From NCBI GenBank assembly GCA_020630215.1, contig JAHDBT010000010.1, forward strand, positions 1 through 40,227: a DNA stretch of 40,227 nt. Direction: 5' to 3'. This document shows positions 30,067-39,551 of the stretch, piece after piece. Position numbers and translations under genes: made by a program. Each line of letters starts with the position of its first letter. Within the stretch, counting starts at the first letter, position 1. The notes below the pieces were generated by a model. The model ran no database searches. It had not been told where the DNA came from and was given only the letters and a program-made list of their open reading frames with translations. Origin of the DNA: Bacteroidota bacterium (GTDB lineage: Bacteria > Bacteroidota > Bacteroidia > Chitinophagales > UBA2359).

Positions 30067-30108
30067 TTTTCCTGTAGTGACGCAAAATTTTGCGTCACTA
30101 CAGGAAAA
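30067..30108. terminator. 42-bp perfect palindrome between convergent genes
   Basis: TTTTCCTGTAGTGACGCAAA plus A (30067-30087) is followed at once by its exact reverse complement (30088-30108), with no loop base and no mismatch. It has A and T runs at both ends, as a bidirectional terminator would, and lies between the pirin and sialidase-like genes. Confidence 0.75.
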
Positions 30109-30128
30109 CTCACGTTTGTTACTTACCA

Positions 30129-31607
30129 TTACTCCACAATTATTTTTTTCACCGCTATTTCACCACCTACCTTTACCGCTAATAAATAAACACCTGTCGC
30201 TAATTCTTTGCGATTAAAAAGGTATTTATTTTGGTAAGTCGTAGTATTATGAACTAATTTCCCATTTATATGATACGTTTTTATTTCTGCTAACAAATTT
30301 TGCGGATTATGGAATTGAATTTGTGTATTATTTTTAAATGGATTAGGACTTACTTGAACTGTATGATTTTGTGGACTAAGGGAATTAGTAGTCGTAAAAT
30401 CCCATACTTTGGCTTTGGTGTATTGCAATTGATTAGTCAAATCGTCCTCATAAAAAATATGGAAATAGCCATTGCTAAAAGTAATATCGGGATTGGTTTG
30501 GTTGCCATCAACACTCGAAATTCTTTCTACATGATTGGGTAAATCGTTTACACCCGTTGCCGACCAAGTAAAATAAACATCCCAGCCATCTTCGTTTCGT
30601 TCTTGCCATACCATGCACAGCACCTCATTGCTAGGCGAAACCGCTATGCGTGGAAAATTTTGGTTTACACTAACCGCTACCTCGCTATTAATAGCCGTAT
30701 AATCGCCTAATTCCATCGTTGCTAAATTCACGGTACTAGCATATACCCTCGACGAACCCGAACCTGCGCTCATCCAAACCGATACTAAGTTATTGCCAAC
30801 AATCACTCCATCGGGACCTGTAACAGGGCAGCCTTCTATATACCAATCTAGCCAATCAATGTCGGTAGCCTCGGTAAAAGTTGCACCATTATCCGTCGAT
30901 TTTGTTGCCCACATATCCCGTATATTATCGTTGTTATTTCTAAACAGCAATACCTGTGTTTCGCCTTGGGTGACAATAGTAGAGGGACAGCATTCACAAA
31001 CAATGCCCCCTGCCGCAGCCGTATTTGCTGTAACAGGTTCCAAAAAACTGCTACCATCCGTTGTCGTATTCACCACCTGATAAGTAGGCCCACTTCCACC
31101 TAGGGCAATATAACTTGCAATAGGATTTCCCGTATCCGTACTAGCAATATTTACCAAAATAGGCTCCGTACCCACAGGCGCAGGAATATCCAACACCACA
31201 CCAAAGGTTTGTCCGCCATCCTCCGATTTTACCATAAACACCCCGCCTTGCGAAAAATTGCCATTATCAAATGCTACAAAAACGCTGTTATCGTGCGTAG
31301 CAATGGTAGGTCCTTCTACCGAACCTACGTAAGGATTAATCGTTCCAGTATTTACTAAAACAGGTTCGTTAAAAGTTTCTTCATTGGCTTTTTTAGTACT
31401 CACATAAATTTCGTTGCCATGCCCCCACATTACAATTGGCGTTCCATCTCCTAGCACTTCTGCACGGGGGCGGATGTTGTCGTAGCTTGCATCGGCTACT
31501 GGGGTTGGAGCTTCCCAAGTTACTAGGGTTTGGGCGGTTGTTGGGGGATTGACGAGCAACAATAACATTATAGGAATAAGGAACAAAGAGAGTAAAAACG
31601 GTTTCAT
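30129..31607 (-). CDS. T9SS-exported sialidase-like (BNR/Asp-box) beta-propeller protein
   Basis: A 492-residue protein from ATG 31607, chosen over ATG 31649 because it starts a clean signal peptide (MKPFLLSLFLIPIMLLLLVN, then PPTTAQ). The body is a six-bladed-propeller type sequence with Asp boxes (SEDGGQTF, STDNGATF) and repeated VSVWMSAGSGSSRVY or VAFDNGN strands, as in exo-sialidases. The catalytic Arg triad and Tyr of true sialidases cannot be confirmed. The last 75 residues (QVSPNPFKNNTQIQF, KELATGVYLLAVKVGGEIAV, KKIIVE) form a type A T9SS sorting domain. It is surface-exposed or secreted; its binding or hydrolytic role is unknown. Confidence 0.82.
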   Translation of the reverse strand: MKPFLLSLFLIPIMLLLLVNPPTTAQTLVTWEAPTPVADASYDNIRPRAEVLGDGTPIVMWGHGNEIYVSTKKANEETFNEPVLVNTGTINPYVGSVEGPTIATHDNSVFVAFDNGNFSQGGVFMVKSEDGGQTFGVVLDIPAPVGTEPILVNIASTDTGNPIASYIALGGSGPTYQVVNTTTDGSSFLEPVTANTAAAGGIVCECCPSTIVTQGETQVLLFRNNNDNIRDMWATKSTDNGATFTEATDIDWLDWYIEGCPVTGPDGVIVGNNLVSVWMSAGSGSSRVYASTVNLATMELGDYTAINSEVAVSVNQNFPRIAVSPSNEVLCMVWQERNEDGWDVYFTWSATGVNDLPNHVERISSVDGNQTNPDITFSNGYFHIFYEDDLTNQLQYTKAKVWDFTTTNSLSPQNHTVQVSPNPFKNNTQIQFHNPQNLLAEIKTYHINGKLVHNTTTYQNKYLFNRKELATGVYLLAVKVGGEIAVKKIIVE

Positions 31608-31792
31608 GATGCGATAAATTGATAAGTGAAAGATTGGATAAGGAAACAAGATACTATAATTTTTTGGGATTAGGTAGATGGAGTTGACTTATATGTATCA
31701 CCAATTACAATACAACAGCATTAGAATTAGAGGAACTGATACAGGAACTAAATGAAGAACGGGAAAATTATTTAAAATAATAATGGATCGTC

Positions 31793-32527
31793 TTACTTCC
31801 CCACCGTCCTAACCTTCCCCCCAACCAGCCACTTACGCTGTAAAGCTCGGTTGGGCAAAATCTTTCCTGCGATCCTATACTTCGATTTTTTCAACACCTT
31901 AGAACGATTCGGGGCTTCACTCCTTACACTGCCTTTAGAACTTTGTGCGGCATGAACAAACCGCACATACTTTCCTCTTCCTTCTACCGATAAAAAGCCT
32001 ACGTGTGTATCCAAGCCTACTATGTATAAACCATCGCCCATTTTGGTAACGCCTTTTACAAAATCATCAATAGATTTGTGTTTAAAGCGTTTAATATAAC
32101 TTTCGGTTACCAACGATTTTACAATTTTCTCTGAAGCCTGCTGCGCCAATTTTCTCCGTTCTACCTTAAAACCTGCATCCCTTAAAATGGTGGTGACAAA
32201 ATAACCACAAGCAATTTTTCCTTTGTGTGGCACTTCGGTTGTGCCATTAAAATCCCATTTAGTGCCATACCATTCTTTAAACAATTCGTCGGTAATTGTG
32301 GCGTATAGGTAAGCGAAGGTACTGTCAACAATGGCTTCTTTTACTACTTTGTTTGGAGCTTCTTTATACGCCTGTTGTATAGTGTGTTTATTGTGGTTAA
32401 TGTGCGTTTTTAATTCGAGATAGTCGGTACCCGATAGGGAAAAATCTTCGCAGCTTGTTAGGGGGAAGAATAAAAATGCTAGGAGTATGGCAATTAGGGC
32501 GCAAAAAGTTGGTTTACTTGACTTCAT
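31793..32527 (-). CDS. Lipoprotein with NlpC/P60-like (papain-fold) features
   Basis: A 244-residue lipoprotein: LAFLFFPLTSC places the lipidated Cys at 26. The globular part contains GTKWDFNGTTEVPHKGKIAC (ending at Cys107, then GYFV), with Cys107 at the start of a helix, DTHVGFLSV with His175, and VRFVHAA with His192. A Cys-His-polar arrangement of this kind is typical of NlpC/P60 and CHAP cysteine amidases that cut peptidoglycan peptides. The family assignment is by pattern only. The C-terminus is very basic (residues about 195-244). It lies after the aminotransferase gene on the same strand, separated by a long inverted repeat. Confidence 0.65.
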   Translation of the reverse strand: MKSSKPTFCALIAILLAFLFFPLTSCEDFSLSGTDYLELKTHINHNKHTIQQAYKEAPNKVVKEAIVDSTFAYLYATITDELFKEWYGTKWDFNGTTEVPHKGKIACGYFVTTILRDAGFKVERRKLAQQASEKIVKSLVTESYIKRFKHKSIDDFVKGVTKMGDGLYIVGLDTHVGFLSVEGRGKYVRFVHAAQSSKGSVRSEAPNRSKVLKKSKYRIAGKILPNRALQRKWLVGGKVRTVGK

Positions 32528-32651
32528 GTGGGCTTTGTGAATTTTTTGTATAAGGTACTTTGGTATAAGGTAGAATGTACTTTTTATACCTCCTATTTTT
32601 TTGCAATAAAAGACAGATACTATAAGGTTTATTCCTTAAATTTTGTCCTAG

Positions 32652-32733
32652 TAAAATAGGAGGTCTGTACTTACTAAATATGCTAGAAACGTTAAAATAG
32701 TTCCCTTTTTGTATTGCTAGACCTCCTATTTTA
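32652..32733. repeat. Spaced 15-bp perfect inverted repeat
   Basis: TAAAATAGGAGGTCT (32652-32666) and AGACCTCCTATTTTA (32719-32733) are exact complements with 52 bases between. A third partial copy, ACCTCCTATTTTTTT, is at about 32586. It lies downstream of the aminotransferase and may be a terminator or the ends of a small insertion. Confidence 0.6.
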
Positions 32734-32757
32734 AAAGAGCTACTTTCTACTAAAAAA

Positions 32758-33975
32758 TTAATTTACCAAAACCCTACCCATCACTTCTTGCTGATACACT
32801 TCCAATCCTTTAGCTAAACATGCCAGCGATTTTTTAAGGTCGTTTTCATTCAATACATACGCCATTCGTACTTCGTTTTTACCTAGTCCTTTGGTAGCAT
32901 AAAACCCAGAAGCGGGGGCGAGCATTACGGTTTCGCCATTATGGTTAAACGATTCTAATAGCCATTTGCAAAACCGTTCCGAGTCATCAATTGGAAGGCG
33001 GGCGGTTACGTAAAAGGCCCCTTTAGGGCTTGGGCAAAATACATCGGGAATTTGATTTAATCCAGCGACTAAAACATTGCGTCGGTTTTCATATTCGGCT
33101 AGTACTTCCTTAAGGTAGCTTTGGGGTACATCTAAGGAAGCTTCCGCAGCAACTTGCGCTAGGGTAGGCGGACTTAAACGAGCTTGGGCAAATTTCATGG
33201 CGGTAGCAATCACTTCCTTGTTTTTACTTACCAAAGTGCCAATCCTTGCGCCACAAGCACTAAATCTTTTGGAAATAGAATCTACCACAACGGCATGTTG
33301 TTCTATGCCGGCTAGGGTTAAAATGGAATGGTGTTGTGCGCCGTCGTAAGCAAATTCGCGGTATACCTCATCGGCAAATAAAAAGAGGTCGTGTTTTAAA
33401 ACAATTTTTTGGAGCGTTGCTAATTCCTCCTTCGAGTATAAATAACCTGTTGGATTACTAGGATTACAAATTAATATAGCTTTGGTTTTTGGCGTAATCA
33501 ATTCCTCAAATGCTTCGATGGGAGGGAGGGCAAAGTTGTTTTCTATTTTGGCGGTAATGGGTTTTACCACTACATCGCCAGCCATCGAAAAGCCGTTGTA
33601 GTTGGCGTAAAATGGTTCAGGAACAATGACCTCGTCGCCAGCATCTAAACACGAAAACATGGCAAACAAAATCGCTTCCGAACCGCCAGTTGTTACTAGG
33701 AGGTCGGTATAGTCTAAAGTGATGTTGTGTTGGGCATAGTACTGCCTGAGCTTGCGTCGGTAACTTTCAAAACCTGCCGAGTGACTGTAGGCCAATACTT
33801 CAAAATCAATATTGCGAACGGCATCCAACATTTGTGGAGGCGTTTTAATATCGGGCTGACCAATGTTGAGGTGGTAAATTTTTACGCCTCGTGCTTTGGC
33901 GGCTTCGGCAAAAGGTACTAATTTGCGTATGGGCGAGGCAGGCATTTGCTGCCCTTTTTTAGAGATAGCTGGCAT
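32758..33975 (-). CDS. PLP-dependent aspartate aminotransferase-family enzyme
   Basis: A 405-residue fold-type I aminotransferase of the AspC/Bacillus AspB group. It has YHLNIGQPDIKTP, TTGGSEAIL (cofactor phosphate), ICNPSNPTGY (Asn171), FLFADEVYREFAYDG (Asp and Tyr for PLP), and the Schiff-base Lys236 in VVVDSISKRFSACGARIG. It probably transfers amino groups between aspartate or a related amino acid and 2-oxoglutarate. ATG 33975 (MPAISKKGQQMPASP) fits the family N-terminus. It is read after the histidine kinase gene with a 75-base gap, so it may be transcribed separately. Confidence 0.9.
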   Translation of the reverse strand: MPAISKKGQQMPASPIRKLVPFAEAAKARGVKIYHLNIGQPDIKTPPQMLDAVRNIDFEVLAYSHSAGFESYRRKLRQYYAQHNITLDYTDLLVTTGGSEAILFAMFSCLDAGDEVIVPEPFYANYNGFSMAGDVVVKPITAKIENNFALPPIEAFEELITPKTKAILICNPSNPTGYLYSKEELATLQKIVLKHDLFLFADEVYREFAYDGAQHHSILTLAGIEQHAVVVDSISKRFSACGARIGTLVSKNKEVIATAMKFAQARLSPPTLAQVAAEASLDVPQSYLKEVLAEYENRRNVLVAGLNQIPDVFCPSPKGAFYVTARLPIDDSERFCKWLLESFNHNGETVMLAPASGFYATKGLGKNEVRMAYVLNENDLKKSLACLAKGLEVYQQEVMGRVLVN

Positions 33976-34050
33976 AAGTTGTTGTTGTTATTGGTATGAT
34001 AAATTACGAATGGCAAAATTAATAAACCTCTAAGACTTTTAGGGATTTTT

Positions 34051-35142
34051 TTATTTTTTGTTGCTTACTTTTTCTTTTAAATCAACATTTAGGCTAACGG
34101 TAAAAATACCTTGTTCATCATCTTTTGCAAATTGGAGTTGGTGTTTTTTAGGATATAAAATGTCTAGGCGGCGTTGTACATTTTCTAGGCCAATACCGCC
34201 ATTTTGCTCCTTCAATTTTGTGGGCAATGATTTTTTGGTGTTGAGAGAATTGGTGATTTCAAAATGGAGGGTGTTGTGTGCATCCACCTTAATTTTGGCA
34301 TCCATCCAAGCTTTGTTGTTGGTATCCCAATCGCCATGTTTAAAGGCGTTTTCAAAAAAGTTGAGGAGGAGGAGGGGAGCAATTTGATGTTGTGATTTTA
34401 TATTTTCGCTATGCAGATTAATGCTTTGTTGCTCTGTATTTTTAAGTTGCTGTAAATCAATAAGGATGTACAAAAAATTGACTTCCTTTTTTAAAGGCAC
34501 GGCATCTGCTTGTCCGTCGTATAAAACATAGCGCAGCATTTTGGAGAGATTCATCACCATTGGCGCAGCATTATCATCCTTTAAATAGCAAAGGGTATAA
34601 ATGTTATTCAGCGTATTAAATAAAAAATGTGGGTGCAGTTGACTTTTTAATAATTTTAATTCCGTTTCGAGTTGCTTGTTTTTGAGTTCGCTATTTTTTT
34701 TGAGTTTGTTAATCCAATCGACAGCGAGGGCGTAGGTAATGCCAAAAATAAAAAAAACGAGCTGGGCAATGAGCTGTAACGCAAAAAACGACCAGTTTTG
34801 CATATCTAACTGATCTCTTAAAAAGCGGGTATAGTTATAATAATTAATAGAGAATGCGAGGGCCGAAGCTCCAAAAATTAACACCATTGCATACAGCAAA
34901 TGTTGGAGCAAGGTGCGTTGTTTTAAATAATTGGGCGTGAGGTAAAAGGCACTCACATAAAACACAATAATGCTTACCAGCAACGACGGAAATCCTCGAA
35001 TTAAAAAGGCCCATTCAAAAGCATAAAAATCGAGCAATACAATACTCACCACAATAGCATATCCTAGCCAACTAATAAGGTGACCAATGATTAAGCGTTT
35101 ATTTCCTTGCCATTTTTTTTGCGATTTTTGGAGGATATTCAT
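34051..35142 (-). CDS. LytS/YehU-type sensor histidine kinase
   Basis: A 363-residue membrane sensor kinase. Four hydrophobic segments (about 18-40, 47-67, 80-100, 118-142) are followed by a coiled coil (KLKKNSELKNKQLETELK) and the His_kinase domain (PF06580) with SQLHPHFLFNTLNNIY (phospho-acceptor His172). The ATPase has NFFENAFKHG as N box and GGIGLENVQRRLDILYP as G box. Such kinases normally pair with an adjacent LytTR response regulator; none is in the neighbourhood, so it is an orphan. Its start codon overlaps the stop of the polysaccharide deacetylase (ATGA), suggesting translational coupling. Confidence 0.9.
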   Translation of the reverse strand: MNILQKSQKKWQGNKRLIIGHLISWLGYAIVVSIVLLDFYAFEWAFLIRGFPSLLVSIIVFYVSAFYLTPNYLKQRTLLQHLLYAMVLIFGASALAFSINYYNYTRFLRDQLDMQNWSFFALQLIAQLVFFIFGITYALAVDWINKLKKNSELKNKQLETELKLLKSQLHPHFLFNTLNNIYTLCYLKDDNAAPMVMNLSKMLRYVLYDGQADAVPLKKEVNFLYILIDLQQLKNTEQQSINLHSENIKSQHQIAPLLLLNFFENAFKHGDWDTNNKAWMDAKIKVDAHNTLHFEITNSLNTKKSLPTKLKEQNGGIGLENVQRRLDILYPKKHQLQFAKDDEQGIFTVSLNVDLKEKVSNKK

Positions 35143-35819
35143 GGATTATTTGGCGTTTGCGTGTGCATGGGAATAGCTTTAAATTGATACCCTTTTTGAG
35201 CATAATGCGCTAGTATACGAGGCAGCACATACTGCAATAACCGCTGTGCTTTTTCATTATCATGGAACACCACAATCGAGCCGTCTTGTGCATTGTTCAG
35301 CACATTAGCTAAACATTTTTCGGGACTTAATTGCTCATCAAAATCACCACTCAACACATCCCACATAATAATTTGTGGCGTTTGTGTAACCTGTAATATT
35401 TTGGGATGTTGCAGCAAGTAGTTGATTTGTTGCGGACGAATACGCCCATAAGGAGGCCGAAACAAGGGACTTTTTACCAGCGCAGCACATTGCTTAATAT
35501 TGCTAATATATTGGTCCAGCTTCGTTGTCCAACCGTTAAGATGATGGTAAGTATGATTACCAATACTATGCCCCGCCGCTACAATTGCATCCAATATTTG
35601 CGGATGTTTTTGCACCTGTTCCCCTATACAAAAAAAACTAGCCTTTGCTTGATATTGCATTAAGCTTTCAAGCACCCATTGGGTAATTAGCGGTGTAGGT
35701 CCATCATCAAAACTAAGGTATAGGGTAGGGGCTTCTTGTTTAGCAACTCCCATCGGCATTTGCCAAGTAAGTTTTGGAAATAGATTTTGTATAACCGTTG
35801 GGGTTTTTGCTAAATACAT
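35139..35819 (-). CDS. Polysaccharide deacetylase (NodB homology domain)
   Basis: A 226-residue carbohydrate esterase 4 enzyme. Motif 1 is LYLSFDDGPTP (Asp38 base, Asp39 metal), motif 2 is GHSIGNHTYHHL (His89 and His93 as metal ligands), motif 3 is RPPYGRI (121-127), and the later IIMWDVLSGDFD and IVVFHDN motifs are present. It removes N-acetyl groups from a polymer such as peptidoglycan or surface glycan. There is no clear signal peptide, so it either works in the cytosol or is exported another way. It overlaps the sensor kinase gene by four bases. Confidence 0.9.
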   Translation of the reverse strand: MYLAKTPTVIQNLFPKLTWQMPMGVAKQEAPTLYLSFDDGPTPLITQWVLESLMQYQAKASFFCIGEQVQKHPQILDAIVAAGHSIGNHTYHHLNGWTTKLDQYISNIKQCAALVKSPLFRPPYGRIRPQQINYLLQHPKILQVTQTPQIIMWDVLSGDFDEQLSPEKCLANVLNNAQDGSIVVFHDNEKAQRLLQYVLPRILAHYAQKGYQFKAIPMHTQTPNNP

Positions 35820-35844
35820 AAAGTTTTATGGATTTATGATTGCT

Positions 35845-35917
35845 GAGGTTTGATTTTTTCCTATCGTCAGCAGAAAAAAATCAAAAATCGAATTTCAAAA
35901 ATCAAAAATCAAACCTC
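35845..35917. repeat. Inverted repeat with TCAAAAATC tandem units
   Basis: GAGGTTTGATTTTT (35845-35858) pairs with AAAAATCAAACCTC (35904-35917). Between them TCAAAAATC or close variants recur several times. It lies between the lytic transglycosylase and deacetylase genes and may terminate the former (minus strand). Confidence 0.55.
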
Positions 35918-35924
35918 AAAAATC

Positions 35925-38174
35925 CTAAGCCTTCCCTTTCACTTTAATTTTAAGCGGCATACCAGGTTTAATTTTTCCACTACGAGGTAAGTTATTCATT
36001 TTTCGTAGGCTATCAATGGTGTTTTCAGGATATTTTTTAGCGATGCTCCACAACGAATCTCCGCTTTTAACAATATAAGCCTCTACCCGTACCCCATCGC
36101 TACTAGCTACTACATCATTGGAGGTAGATGCACTATTTGGCAATTTTTGTTTTTCGGCAAAACTCATATTGTTGACTCCTTCGTAACGCCACAATTTATC
36201 GGTAGGCACTTGCACTTTAATTTTTTGTCCTATTGATAAGCTAGTCCTCAATCGGTTATTCCATCTTTTAAGGTCGCTCACGTAGCAGTCGTACCAATCG
36301 GCAATAAAGGTTAGGTTGTCGCCATTTTTTACCTGATAAGTGAGGGTGCTTGTACCACCTGTTACGGTATTATTGTTGCTTGCAGTATTTGTGCTCGTAC
36401 TAGTATTTTTGCTAGGCGGCGGCGTTGTTTTAGCAACAGTATTACTAGGCGCAGGCGCAGCTCCTTTGGTATACAATTTTATTTTTTGTCCTACTTTAAT
36501 TTTAGAACCATAAATACGAGGATTCCATCTTTTAATATCGCTTACCCTGCAATTATATCGTTCGGCAATTTCGCTAAGGCTGTCGCCGCTTTTTACTCGG
36601 TGATAAGTAGGGGCGGTGTTGTTATTTGTGCTCGTATTGCTACGATTACTACGCACACTAGCCGTTTTATTAGCCGCAGGTTCTTTACCATTTAAATAGA
36701 TGTATAGTATTCGCCCTACTTCCATATTAGAGGGACTTAAACCAGGGTTCCAACGAGCCAAGTCGTAGGCCTTACAACCAAACCATTTGGCAATATCGTC
36801 GAGCTTGTCGCCTTCGGAAATAGTGTAAAGTGCAGCACCTTTTGGAGCTACGGGAGTATTATTGCTACTATTATTAACCCTTGTATTGTTGGTATAAGCA
36901 GGTCCAGTAGTTGTGCTAGTTCTAGGAGCGTGTGGAGAGGGGGGCGTATTGCTAGGCGGACGCGTGTAAGGCGTGCTTGTGTAACTGGTAATATCGGTTA
37001 CTTCAAATAAATATATCTTTACCTTATCGCCAACTACAGGCTGTTTCATTTCAGGATTCCACAAACGTATTTCGCCAACGCTGCAGTTATTTTTAGCAGC
37101 AATTTTTTCCAAGCTATCACCTTCCTTCATGGTATGCCAGGAATATCGTCCATCGATAGGCACTTTGTATCTTGGCGAATTACTATGGTAAGATGGCGCA
37201 TCAACCAAGCCAATGGCATGAGGTTGTGAGATGGGCAAGTTGCGTTTTTCTCGGTAAATATTAATCACCGAAGAAGGCAAACGTAAATCGTAGGTGTAAT
37301 TATAGCTAGGTAAGTGTCCTTTGCGTAAAGCGGGATTTAAAAACTTTAGTTCTTCCACATTTAGTCCTAGTTCTGTAGCAATATCGTACAAGCTCAGTGG
37401 TCCACTAACCGTAACTACATCCGAAGAACGGAAAGAGTAAGGAAACTCAGGGTACTGTGGCGTAAGGTTGTGTTCTTGGTAATAGTTGGTCCAGTAAACA
37501 CACGAAATATAGGCAGGTACATAACCCCTAGTTTCGCGGGGTAAATATTTATAAATGCCCCAATAAGTACGACGACCCGAACGGCGCATCGCTTTGTTTA
37601 CATTACCAGGACCACAGTTATAAGCCGCAATTACCAATAGCCAATCGCCATATTTATTGTGCAGTCGTTTTAAATACCTACAGGCCGCATCACTCGCTTT
37701 ATAAGGATCACGTCTGTAATCAACATAAGAGGTTACCTTTAAACCCATCATTTGGGCCGTGCCTTTCATAAACTGCCATAAGCCCGTTGCACCTGCTCTC
37801 GAAACGGCATTTTGGTTCAAAGCAGATTCTTGGATGGCTAAATATTTAAGCTCTAAAGGCAAGCCATGTTTTAATAATTGCTCTTCAAAAATGGGAAAGT
37901 AAACAGGCATTAAACCCAAAATACGTTCCGATAAATCACGCTTTTTTTGGGTATATACATTGATAAAACCCCTTACGTAATTATTGTACGTAAGTGGTAA
38001 ATCAAAATTAGCACCTAAATGTTCAATTCGGCTTCGGTATTCCTCATCAGAATAGGAAGGAATTCTGACTACCTCATAAGAACTACTTATAGGCGTTGTG
38101 GTTTGTGCGGTTAACGATAATGCGCCTACAAAATACAATAGACTAGCTACTAGAAAAAACTGGAGTTTACTCAT
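35925..38174 (-). CDS. MltD-type lytic transglycosylase with six LysM-like repeats
   Basis: A 749-residue exported murein hydrolase, from ATG 38174 (MSKLQFFLVASLLYFVGALS, a signal peptide); the frame extends 16 residues further to 38222 without one. The SLT domain (about 85-250) has YLAIQESALNQNAVSRAGAT, with catalytic Glu116, GLWQFMKGTA, AAYNCGPGNVNKAM and ETRGYVPAYI. It is followed by one degenerate and five clear LysM modules (e.g. YHRVKSGDSLSEIAERYNCR, AYIVKSGDSLWSIAKKYP) joined by Ser/Thr/Asn/Pro-rich linkers. It cleaves glycan strands to 1,6-anhydro ends. MltD normally has two or so LysM; six is more than usual. Confidence 0.92.
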   Translation of the reverse strand: MSKLQFFLVASLLYFVGALSLTAQTTTPISSSYEVVRIPSYSDEEYRSRIEHLGANFDLPLTYNNYVRGFINVYTQKKRDLSERILGLMPVYFPIFEEQLLKHGLPLELKYLAIQESALNQNAVSRAGATGLWQFMKGTAQMMGLKVTSYVDYRRDPYKASDAACRYLKRLHNKYGDWLLVIAAYNCGPGNVNKAMRRSGRRTYWGIYKYLPRETRGYVPAYISCVYWTNYYQEHNLTPQYPEFPYSFRSSDVVTVSGPLSLYDIATELGLNVEELKFLNPALRKGHLPSYNYTYDLRLPSSVINIYREKRNLPISQPHAIGLVDAPSYHSNSPRYKVPIDGRYSWHTMKEGDSLEKIAAKNNCSVGEIRLWNPEMKQPVVGDKVKIYLFEVTDITSYTSTPYTRPPSNTPPSPHAPRTSTTTGPAYTNNTRVNNSSNNTPVAPKGAALYTISEGDKLDDIAKWFGCKAYDLARWNPGLSPSNMEVGRILYIYLNGKEPAANKTASVRSNRSNTSTNNNTAPTYHRVKSGDSLSEIAERYNCRVSDIKRWNPRIYGSKIKVGQKIKLYTKGAAPAPSNTVAKTTPPPSKNTSTSTNTASNNNTVTGGTSTLTYQVKNGDNLTFIADWYDCYVSDLKRWNNRLRTSLSIGQKIKVQVPTDKLWRYEGVNNMSFAEKQKLPNSASTSNDVVASSDGVRVEAYIVKSGDSLWSIAKKYPENTIDSLRKMNNLPRSGKIKPGMPLKIKVKGKA

Positions 38175-38222
38175 AATGGACAAAATTACAAAACATTGGT
38201 AAATAAATGGAGCAAAACGCAA

Positions 38223-39300
38223 GCAATCATTTATTTACAAAGGCTTATTTTATGGTGATTATAGATGTACTTATTTACTTATAGGAAAATGGGTTCCCTG
38301 GTTCCCCCAAAAAAACAATAACACAAGACTTTAACGTTCACATAATAAGGAACTATTTTGTCTTTATGTATTGATAGGGTAGCATATTAAAGCTTTTGAC
38401 GCAGTAGTGACCTAAAAGTAATTGACCTACATCCTTTCTATAAAAGTTACTTTTGAACTTAGCCATTTGTTATTGGTTTTTATTGCTACAAATAGGATAG
38501 AATAGTTTTGCTTACCTTTTATTTGCATTTGTATTCTACTAGCAGAACGACTTATTTTATTTTTAGCTTCCATTCTTACAGACTTCCATGCACTATACTA
38601 AACCTAAGCTATTTATTGAATAAGGTTTTATGCTTCAATTGCTTGTTAATGCAATTATTAAGAACCGTTACTACATTCAAGCCTATTTACTATAAACTAT
38701 TTAGTTTTTTGGCAGGATTTAGTTTGCTAATAATTATATTTGTAGAGATCTTGTTTACAATGGTTAAGATTAATTTACTAAATGTTTAATCTTGTATTTT
38801 AAGTAATTTTTAATGGAAGAATTACCATTCTTGTCTTTGTGAAACTTTGTAATTACCGCTTTCTTTACACTAAATACAGGCAAAAAGAATAGATACAGAG
38901 TAGCGTTCTTTAATCGCTGTTCACAATTATTTAGCCGTTTATGGTCGCTAATTTGGCTCTTTTAAAAAAAATCTTAGCCAAAAAAAAGCACTTTTTAGCG
39001 ATATTTTTTGATGAAAAAATAACGTAAGTCATTGATTATCAATTTCTTGTTTTCTTAAAGGGATTTGTTTTTTCTGGACAAAAGCTAAATTATGTTATTT
39101 TTTTTGAACAAAAGCTGCTTTACATTTGCAGTATAGGGAATGAGGAAATAAACATTCTGATACGTCCTAAAAAATTTATCCTACTTTTAGTAACGTTACT
39201 ATTACTTATGCGTATATACCGATAGCGGTGATCGTAAGTGAATTAAATCGAATTTTAACAGGTTATAGAGTTACCTTTGGGTACTTTTTAAGTCTAACTA
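38223..39300. other. Long non-coding stretch
   Basis: About 1.1 kb with no convincing gene. A 93-codon frame at 38508-38789 is hydrophobic and AT-driven and I do not accept it. Seen here: a possible MITE left-end fragment (AAAAGTAATTGAC near 38413); AAGATTAA/TTAATCTT (38766-38773 with 38786-38793); TTTGGCT/AGCCAAA (38952-38958 with 38976-38982); and an isolated TACATTTG (39121-39128) without a well-spaced TTG. Confidence 0.45.
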
Positions 39301-39331
39301 TTGATAATTAGAAAAATAAAGCGTATCTTTG
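39301..39331 (+). promoter_or_regulatory. Strong Bacteroidota promoter with long leader
   Basis: TTG at 39301-39303, 20 bases, TATCTTTG at 39324-39331, a near-ideal promoter. The next start codon is at 39552, so the leader would be about 215 bases. It contains only weak hairpins such as GGCA/TGCC near 39350-39364. Confidence 0.7.
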
Positions 39332-39551
39332 CAGCCGCTTAGGAAATATGGCATAAGATTTGCCAAAAATACGAAGTTGATATTTTTCTAAATTAGAGTA
39401 ATATTAACTTATTGTTAAATGAAAGTTAAGAACTAATAAATAACGCCTTTATAATATTTTTATAATTTAATTATTTAACTAAATTTTTGCCTATAGTATT
39501 AACAGATACATTTTTGAAATCAAATTACACAATTTTTTAAATAAATAACGT

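Noticed and set aside
31697-31780. C-terminal-looking peptide (ALELEELIQELNEERENYLK) in a plus-strand frame without a start
   Set aside because: It reads like a real protein tail but only 27 codons follow an upstream stop and no ATG fits; too short to call more than a possible gene remnant.
38508-38789. 93-codon hydrophobic frame as a possible gene
   Set aside because: No promoter or ribosome-binding context; composition is what AT-rich non-coding DNA gives, and no family pattern is visible.
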